NCBI RefSeq assembly: GCF_013170825.1
Contig: NZ_CP033365.1
Span: 434,001-498,000 of the forward strand
Direction of reading: 5' to 3'
DNA from: Mesorhizobium sp. NZP2298
Lineage (GTDB): Bacteria; Pseudomonadota; Alphaproteobacteria; Rhizobiales; Rhizobiaceae
DNA length: 64,000 nucleotides
Part shown: positions 58,448 to 64,000 of the stretch, one piece after another
Layout of the letters: every line of letters starts with the position of its first letter
Position numbering within the stretch: the first letter of the stretch is position 1
Made by a program: the position numbers and the translations under genes
The notes under the pieces: generated by a model
Databases searched by the model: none
What the model was told of the DNA's origin: nothing
What the model saw: only the letters and a program-made list of their open reading frames with translations

Positions 58448-58927
58448 TCAGCCTAGCCGCTTCTCGAACAGCACGGTGGTGAAACCGCTGTCCCATTCAT
58501 CGTCGGGATAGCGATCTTTCTCGACATAGCCGACCGCCTTGTAGACACTCTGGGCGCGCTCATTGAACGTATCGGTCTCAAGCCGAGCCTGGCGGAATCC
58601 GGCAGCGCGGATAGCCTGTTCGGCGTGCGCCAGCAGCCTGCCACCGACCCCCTGGCCCTGATGGCTGGCCCTGACATGCAAAGCCTCGATGAAATCGCCG
58701 CGCCAATGGATCAGGCCGGCAATCTCGCCATCGATCTCGGCAATGGTGAATTCCGGCCAGCTCTCCTCGACGTAGTGCCCGCCAAGATCGGTCTCGACAT
58801 AGCGCTGTGCCGATGCCTGGGAGATGTGCGGCAGCCAGGTGCCCTCGAACGTCTCCCGCAGCACCTTTTTGAGAGCCACAAGATCGCTCAGCCGCGCCTT
58901 GCGTACCGTGATCCGCCCGTTTGCCAT
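58448..58927 (-). CDS. GNAT family N-acetyltransferase
   Basis: The 159-residue protein has the GNAT acetyl-CoA-binding motif LHVRASHQGQGVGGRLLAHAEQ (about residues 86-107, QGQGVG as the Q/RxxGxG/A signature) and the C-terminal NERAQSVYKAVGYVEKDRYPD. Acceptor substrate unknown. ATG 58927 has GAAGGGAG at the right distance; ATG 58933, two codons earlier, lies directly on it. Confidence 0.9.
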   Translation of the reverse strand: MANGRITVRKARLSDLVALKKVLRETFEGTWLPHISQASAQRYVETDLGGHYVEESWPEFTIAEIDGEIAGLIHWRGDFIEALHVRASHQGQGVGGRLLAHAEQAIRAAGFRQARLETDTFNERAQSVYKAVGYVEKDRYPDDEWDSGFTTVLFEKRLG

Positions 58928-59017
58928 TGTCATCTCCCTTCTGGGGAGCGGACTAGCAAAAGGCGATCACGGCGGCTTTCAGCCACATCGGGCAGATATC
59001 GGTCCAGAAGTCAGGCG

Positions 59018-60343
59018 TCAGACGTAACGGTTGACAATGTTCTCCAACAGCTCCTGACGGCCGGAGCGCGGCTGCGGCTCGATCTTCTTCTTCACCACGC
59101 GTTCGGCGATCTCCTCCAGCGTGCGCTTGCCCGACAGCATTGCCTTGGCCTCGGCGGTGTTCCAGCCGGCGTAGCGCTCTGCCAGCGGCGCGGACAACGC
59201 CTTGTCCTCGACCATGCGGGCGGCTGCCTTGAGGCCGCGCGCGCAGGAATCCATGCCGCCGATGTGACCGATCAGCAGATCCTGAGGATCGAGCGACTGC
59301 CGGCGCAGCTTGGCGTCGAAATTGGTGCCGCCGGTCTTGAAGCCGCCGGCCTGCAGGACCTGATAATAGGCCAGCGCCATCTCCGGCACGTTGTTGGGGA
59401 ACTGATCGGTGTCCCAGCCCGACTGGTAGTCGTTGCGGTTCATGTCGATGGAGCCGAAGACACCGAGCGCGTTGGCCAGCGCCAGCTCGTGCTCGAAGGA
59501 ATGGCCGGCCAGGATGGCATGGCCCTGCTCGATGTTGAGCTTGACCTCCTTCTCCAGGCCGAAGCGCTTGAGGAAGCCGTAGACGGTGGCGACGTCGTAA
59601 TCGTACTGGTGCTTGGTCGGCTCCTGCGGCTTCGGCTCGATCAGGATGGTGCCCTTGAAGCCGGTCTTGTGCTTGTAGTCGACGACGAGGCTGAGGAAGC
59701 GTCCGGCCTGTTCCTGCTCGCGGGCGAGGTCGGTGTTTAGCAGCGTCTCATAGCCTTCGCGCCCGCCCCACAGCACGTAGTTCTCGCCCTTCAGGCGCTT
59801 GGTGACGTCGATGCAGCTTTTAACGGTCGCCGCCGCATAGGCGAAGACATCCGGATCCGGATTGGTGGCGGCACCCGACATGAAGCGGCGATGCGAAAAT
59901 AGGTTCGCCGTGCCCCAGAGCAGCTTTACGCCGGTCTGCTTCATCTTGCCGGCAAAGTAGTCCGCGATCTCATCGAGGCGGGCGGCACTCTCGGAAAAAT
60001 CCTTGCCCTCGGGCCGGACATCGGCGTCGTGGAAGCAGAAATATGGTGCGCCGAGCAGCGAGAACATCTCGAAGGCGACATCGGCCTTGAGTTTCGCCAA
60101 TTCCATCGTGTCGACGCCGCCGGCCTTGGGGAACCAGGGACGGTCGAAAGTCTGGCCACCGAACGGATCGCCGCCCGGCCAGGCGAAGGAATGCCAGTAG
60201 GCGACAGCGAAGCGCAGATGGTCTTCCAACCGCTTGCCGGCCACGACCTCGTCTGGGTTATAGAACCGGTAGGCCAGCGGATTGGTCGAATCCGGCCCCT
60301 CATATTTGATCTTCTGGATGTCGCCGAAAAATCCGCTGCTCAT
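59018..60343 (-). CDS. xylA: Xylose isomerase
   Basis: XylA converts D-xylose to D-xylulose with divalent metal. The 441-residue protein has the catalytic histidine in [14 protein letters not shown] (about residue 105), the metal ligands in [33 protein letters not shown] and [17 protein letters not shown], all typical of class II enzymes. AGAGGA precedes ATG 60343. xylB is on the same strand but is separated by an opposing small gene. Confidence 0.98.
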   Translation of the reverse strand: MSSGFFGDIQKIKYEGPDSTNPLAYRFYNPDEVVAGKRLEDHLRFAVAYWHSFAWPGGDPFGGQTFDRPWFPKAGGVDTMELAKLKADVAFEMFSLLGAPYFCFHDADVRPEGKDFSESAARLDEIADYFAGKMKQTGVKLLWGTANLFSHRRFMSGAATNPDPDVFAYAAATVKSCIDVTKRLKGENYVLWGGREGYETLLNTDLAREQEQAGRFLSLVVDYKHKTGFKGTILIEPKPQEPTKHQYDYDVATVYGFLKRFGLEKEVKLNIEQGHAILAGHSFEHELALANALGVFGSIDMNRNDYQSGWDTDQFPNNVPEMALAYYQVLQAGGFKTGGTNFDAKLRRQSLDPQDLLIGHIGGMDSCARGLKAAARMVEDKALSAPLAERYAGWNTAEAKAMLSGKRTLEEIAERVVKKKIEPQPRSGRQELLENIVNRYV

Positions 60344-60450
60344 GATTTCTGTCCTCTCTCGAATAGTTCGCCCTGATTACCTCAGGCGTAATTGGTTTCG
60401 GTCCTGCACCGGTCGAAAAGGCTGATGTCAACAAACAAAGGAGACGGACC

Positions 60451-60813
60451 ATGACCGACCTCAACGCAATCGCCGAGGGCTACATCACCGCCTGGAACGA
60501 AAGCGATGCCAGCCGCCGCGCCGAATTGCTCAAGGCGACCTTCACCGAAGACGTCAGCTATCGCGACCCGCTGATGCAGGGCGACGGCCATGATGGCGTC
60601 GCGGCGCTGATCGACGGCGTGCACCAGCGCTTTGCCGGCTTCCGGTTCTCGCTGAAGGGCACGCCGGACGGGTTCGCCGACAAGATCCGCTTCTCCTGGA
60701 ATCTCGGCCCGGAAGGCACACCTTCCATCATCGAAGGCACCGACATCGGTGTCATCGAGAACGGCCGCCTGAAGAGCATCACCGGGTTCCTCGACAAGGT
60801 GCCGGCGCAGTGA
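60451..60813 (+). CDS. NTF2/SnoaL-like small protein
   Basis: The 120-residue protein has the NTF2-like cone fold pattern: IAEGYITAWNESDASRRAELLKATFTEDVSYRDPLMQGDGHDGVAALIDGVHQRFAGFRF, ending IIEGTDIGVIENGRLKSITGFLD. Such proteins are isomerases, hydratases or ligand-binding proteins; function here is unknown. AAGGAG precedes ATG 60451. It is the only plus-strand gene inside the xyl region and splits xylB from xylA. Confidence 0.85.
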   Translation: MTDLNAIAEGYITAWNESDASRRAELLKATFTEDVSYRDPLMQGDGHDGVAALIDGVHQRFAGFRFSLKGTPDGFADKIRFSWNLGPEGTPSIIEGTDIGVIENGRLKSITGFLDKVPAQ

Positions 60814-60845
60814 GTTGCCGAGCCGCGGCGTGTGCGAGAAACCGC

Positions 60846-62300
60846 TCACGCCGTGGCGCCCCTGATAGCCGGATACAGCGCCCGGTAGCGGTGATAGGCG
60901 TCCGCATAGGCGCCGCCGAGCCCGGCATCCGGTTCGATCGTGGCATCCGTCCTGGGCGCGGAGCAGACGGCCAGCGGATCGGCGCCGGTCGCCGCGATCA
61001 GGCCAAGCCTGGCGGCGCCAAAGGCGGCGCCGAAATCGCCGTCGGCTGGAATATCCACCGGCACTTGCAGCGCGGTGGCGATCGATTTCAGCCAGTAGCG
61101 CGAGCGCGAGCCGCCGCCGATCGCGGTGACGCGCGTCAGTGTGGTGCCGGCTTTCTTCAGGGCCTCGAGGCTGTCGCGGAAGGCGAAGGCGACGCCCTCC
61201 AGAACCGCCTGCGTCAGCGCCGCGCGGCTCGATTCATGCGCCAGGCCGGTGAAGGAACCGCGAATGGCGGAATCATTATGCGGCGTACGCTCGCCGGAAA
61301 GATAGGGCAGGAAGGACACGCCGCTCGGCGCCATCAGTGTATCCCCCAGTTCGGCGGTCAGTTCGCCAGCGCCCTTGCCCGTGATCTCGGACAGCCAGTT
61401 GAGCGAATCGGTCGCCGACAGGATGACGCCCATCTGATGCCAGGTGTTGGGCAGCGCGTGGCAGAAGGTATGGACCGCGCTTGCCGGGTTGGGCAGATAG
61501 GACGCGTTGGCGGCAAACAGCACGCCCGACGTGCCGAGCGAGACAAAGGCATGGCCGGCGCCGACCGTGCCCATGCCGCAGGCGGAAGCCGCATTGTCGC
61601 CGGCGCCACCGGCAACCGGGATGCCGGCCTCGACGCCCCATTTCGACGCGAGTTCGGCACGCAACCCGCCAGCCTTCTGCGTGCCCTCGACCAGGGACGG
61701 CATCTGCTTCTCGTCAAGGGCGGTGGCGGCGAGCAGTTCAGGCGACCAGCGGCGCTTGCCGACATCGAGCCAGGACGTGCCGGCCGAATCCGACATCTCC
61801 GAAATGTGCTCGCCGGAGAGCCAAAGTCGCAGGAAATCCTTCGGCAGCAGCACCTTGGCAACCTTGGCGAAGACCGCGGGCTCGTTGTTCTTCACCCAGG
61901 CGAGCTTGGGCGCGGTGAAGCCAGGAAAGACGATGTTGCCGGTGAGCGCGCGGAAGCGCGGATCGGCGTCGAGTGCGGCCGCCTCGACATGGCTGCGCGT
62001 GTCGTTCCACAGGATGCAGGGCCGCAGCACGTGATCGGCCGCATCGAGCAAGGTGGCGCCATGCATCTGGCCCGACAGGCCGATGCCTTTCACCGCCGCG
62101 AACTGCTTGGGATAGGAAGCCTTCAATTCGGCGATCGCGTCTTCGCAGGCGCGTATCCAGTGCGACGGATCCTGTTCGGACCAGCCGGGATGCGGCCGCG
62201 AAACGTCAAGCGCGCCATGGCCGGAGCCGACGACATTCTGTCCGGCATCGATCAGCAGCGCCTTGACGCCCGACGTGCCCAGGTCGAGGCCGAGATACAT
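60846..62300 (-). CDS. xylB: Xylulokinase
   Basis: XylB phosphorylates D-xylulose to xylulose 5-phosphate. The 484-residue FGGY kinase has the N-terminal phosphate loop MYLGLDLGTSGVKALLIDAG, GLSGQMHGATLLD, the PSL of ILWNDTRSH, GGAGDNAASACGMG and the C-terminal AIGGGSRSRYWLKSIATAL. ATG 62300 has GGGAGGAAAAC upstream; a six-codon longer frame exists. Together with xylA it gives xylose catabolism. Confidence 0.96.
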   Translation of the reverse strand: MYLGLDLGTSGVKALLIDAGQNVVGSGHGALDVSRPHPGWSEQDPSHWIRACEDAIAELKASYPKQFAAVKGIGLSGQMHGATLLDAADHVLRPCILWNDTRSHVEAAALDADPRFRALTGNIVFPGFTAPKLAWVKNNEPAVFAKVAKVLLPKDFLRLWLSGEHISEMSDSAGTSWLDVGKRRWSPELLAATALDEKQMPSLVEGTQKAGGLRAELASKWGVEAGIPVAGGAGDNAASACGMGTVGAGHAFVSLGTSGVLFAANASYLPNPASAVHTFCHALPNTWHQMGVILSATDSLNWLSEITGKGAGELTAELGDTLMAPSGVSFLPYLSGERTPHNDSAIRGSFTGLAHESSRAALTQAVLEGVAFAFRDSLEALKKAGTTLTRVTAIGGGSRSRYWLKSIATALQVPVDIPADGDFGAAFGAARLGLIAATGADPLAVCSAPRTDATIEPDAGLGGAYADAYHRYRALYPAIRGATA

Positions 62301-62381
62301 GTTTTCCTCCCACGCCATTATTTTTTTCGGATCTCGAAAAAATCTGGCCGAGCCAGTTTTTAAGGCAAGATCCGCTCCGGG

Positions 62382-63704
62382 TCAATTCTCTGACAAATCG
62401 GCGGCGCGTCGTGAAAACAGGACCGACAGCGGGCTGTCCGGCCGCGCCATCGACCGCTCGGCCGCGAGCGCCCTGGCGAGCACGCCGTCCCCAGCTCGCA
62501 GCGCGGCTTCGATCAGCGTCAGGTCGATGACGTCGCGCTGCGCATGGCTTCCCCCGAACCGGTGGGCGATCGCGCGGATCGGCCGGATCAGGCGTATGGC
62601 CTCGGCGTAGTTGCGTTCGCCGAACGCCTTGATCGCCAGCGTCAGGGGATAGCCGACATCCCGGGTAAAGGCGGCGTTGTCGTCGCCGCCACGCATGGCC
62701 TCGCGCTGTGCCTCTAGCAAGGTCCGGGCCGGGGCATCCAGCCCGGCGCCCACAAACGCCATCATCGCATGGGCGTCGTTGAAGGCATAGTCGCCGGCGC
62801 CGGCCCCCGGCCAATTGGCGGCCAGCGCTGCCCAGCGATCGCCGATATCGACGCCGCCGAGATGGAGTCGCCACAGGAGTGCCGACGCATCGACCATATT
62901 GAGCGCCATCGTTGATGGTGTGCCGTAGATCGGCCCGTCGTAGAGCGCCAACATCTGGTCGGTCTCGCCGAGATCGTAGTGAAACAGCGCCAGATGCCAC
63001 CAATTGTGCACCTGCAGGAAGCTTTCCTTCGTCCACGCTTCGGGGTTGGCGCGCATCCAGGCAATGCCGTCTCTTTGCCGGCTTTGCATTTCCATCACAT
63101 GGGCGACGGCGTGTTGCGCCCAGCCGTCGCGCGGCTCGATCTCGACCGCCATGCGGCCGAGTTTCTCGGCCCTGATATAGTCACCCATCTCCTCCAGCCC
63201 GAAGGCCTGCATGCCAAGCATGGCATGGTAACCGGGCATGCCGCTCTGCCAGGATGGCAAGGCGCGCGCGATGCGGTCGCGCAGCATGCGGGCATTGCCG
63301 GTGAAGAAGTCGATCTGGTGCCCGACCTGCAGCGCCACGGCGTCGAGTGGGGTCTCGATGGCGATGTCCTCAAGGATCCTGGCGGCGTCATGCCAGCGCC
63401 CGTTGGCGAGGTGACCGAGAGCTGAGACATGCGCCTCTTCGCGCGCTGTCGCCGCAAGCGGCAACGCCGCCTCGTGGCAGGCCCTGGCCACGGCCGTCGC
63501 CTCACGTTCGGTGGCAAGCCCGAAGAGATAGCCCTTGAAGACATGCGCCATGACAAAACCGGGGTCCTGCGCGATGGCGCGATCGACGGAAGCCACCGGA
63601 TCGCCGATGAAGCACTGCAATTGGCGCACCGCTTGGCTATAGGGCACGAATCCCGCTTGCGTCGCACCCGAAAGTGCCAGGTCGAATGGATCCCTGATCG
63701 CCAT
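62382..63704 (-). CDS. Tetratricopeptide-repeat protein, TTC38 family
   Basis: The 440-residue helical-repeat protein has a sequence of TPR-like units and the TTC38 markers: ARALPSWQSGMPGYHAMLGMQAFGLEEMGDY, DGWAQHAVAHVMEMQSRQRDG, NWWHLALFHYDLGETDQMLALYD. This family, related to eukaryotic TTC38, is scattered in proteobacteria and has no assigned reaction. The ATG at 63704 is chosen because GGGGA precedes it; the frame continues 78 codons upstream with poor sequence. Confidence 0.85.
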   Translation of the reverse strand: MAIRDPFDLALSGATQAGFVPYSQAVRQLQCFIGDPVASVDRAIAQDPGFVMAHVFKGYLFGLATEREATAVARACHEAALPLAATAREEAHVSALGHLANGRWHDAARILEDIAIETPLDAVALQVGHQIDFFTGNARMLRDRIARALPSWQSGMPGYHAMLGMQAFGLEEMGDYIRAEKLGRMAVEIEPRDGWAQHAVAHVMEMQSRQRDGIAWMRANPEAWTKESFLQVHNWWHLALFHYDLGETDQMLALYDGPIYGTPSTMALNMVDASALLWRLHLGGVDIGDRWAALAANWPGAGAGDYAFNDAHAMMAFVGAGLDAPARTLLEAQREAMRGGDDNAAFTRDVGYPLTLAIKAFGERNYAEAIRLIRPIRAIAHRFGGSHAQRDVIDLTLIEAALRAGDGVLARALAAERSMARPDSPLSVLFSRRAADLSEN

Positions 63705-63929
63705 GCAAAATCCCCTGACCGGCGTGTTGCGGGCACGATGCTCCTCGGTCCAACGCGATCTTAAAGCATGGGTCACGGACGCGCCAACCATGCGCCGCGC
63801 ACACTGATTCCAGTAGATTTCGCAATTCATCAACCATGGCGAGCAGATTAGGCTTTGTAAAATTGAACGGATTGTGGCTTCATTGCGGCGCGGCAAAGGG
63901 CTTGTAATCGCGATCTGAGAGGGGACGCG

Positions 63930-64000
63930 ATGCGGCATTTTGAAATACAGCTTCCGAACAGCCGTTCTGGGAGCGATGATAGGCTGATTTCTTTGTCGCG
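63930..64000 (+). CDS. Possible 5' end of a gene running off the window
   Basis: GAGGGG precedes ATG 63930 and the frame reads MRHFEIQLPNSRSGSDDRLI to the edge without a stop. A different frame from TTG 63940 reads LKYSFRTAVLGAMIG, which looks like a signal peptide, then stops at TGA, while LISLS in the first frame would continue it. Either frame could be real, and only the sequence beyond the window can decide. Confidence 0.3.
   Translation, partial: MRHFEIQLPNSRSGSDDRLISLS

Overview
The window is chromosomal DNA of an alphaproteobacterium of the order Hyphomicrobiales (Rhizobiales), most likely Mesorhizobium or a close Phyllobacteriaceae relative. The reasons are the high GC content, the gene order pckA / chvI-chvG-hprK-EIIA-ptsH-ahcY-divL-tsaE/amgK-murU-addB-addA-trxA, the block trpF-trpB-trpA-accD-folC, and many short palindromic intergenic elements of the kind common in rhizobia. 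No tRNA, rRNA, CRISPR array, phage or insertion sequence was seen. Nearly all DNA is coding.

Layout. 1-3885: tail of an unknown gene, a polytopic membrane protein, alkB, a BON-LysM protein and arfB. 3967-8489: pckA divergent from the two-component pair chvI-chvG, with possible operator boxes between. 8571-9876: HPr kinase, an EIIA-Man-like protein and HPr, a regulatory phosphotransfer set without visible sugar transporters. 10058-23498: ahcY behind a perfect palindromic operator, then divL (tyrosine at the phospho-acceptor position), a TsaE-kinase fusion, murU, addB, addA and trxA, tightly packed. 23697-29385: a cupin, then folC, accD and trpA-trpB-trpF on the minus strand. 29518-33211: small proteins, a YgjP-like metallopeptidase, DUF2852, a BenE transporter and a hydrolase. 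33433-39761: translation genes infC (AUU start), rpmI, rplT, pheS and pheT, with a methyltransferase-like gene and a GFA-family gene between them. 39845-46718: a nucleotidyltransferase, an aldo/keto reductase divergent from a LysR gene that is fused in frame to cytochrome b561, YceI, a Gfo/Idh oxidoreductase and a flavoprotein. 46920-50123: small unknown proteins, a dapA paralogue and an esterase. 50248-58070: a gene set for quaternary-ammonium (carnitine or gamma-butyrobetaine) catabolism with its regulator. 58067-64000: a small protein, a GNAT enzyme, xylA and xylB split by an opposing NTF2-like gene, and a TTC38-like protein.

The most interesting system is the 50-58 kb cluster. It encodes a BKACE-type dehydrocarnitine cleavage enzyme, an HD-domain protein whose ligand pattern fits the PhnZ/TmpB oxygenases better than a phosphohydrolase, a carnitine 3-dehydrogenase with a lysine-rich tail instead of a thioesterase domain, an acyl-CoA dehydrogenase, an ADP-forming CoA ligase, CaiD, and a divergent GlxA/CdhR-like regulator. 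No betainyl-CoA thioesterase is visible, so the ADP-forming ligase may release the product and make ATP. This last step is inference.

Other points worth attention are an AccD whose zinc ribbon has lost all four cysteines, intergenic repeats that supply stop codons to the genes they touch, and a frameshift that fuses the LysR gene to a membrane cytochrome.
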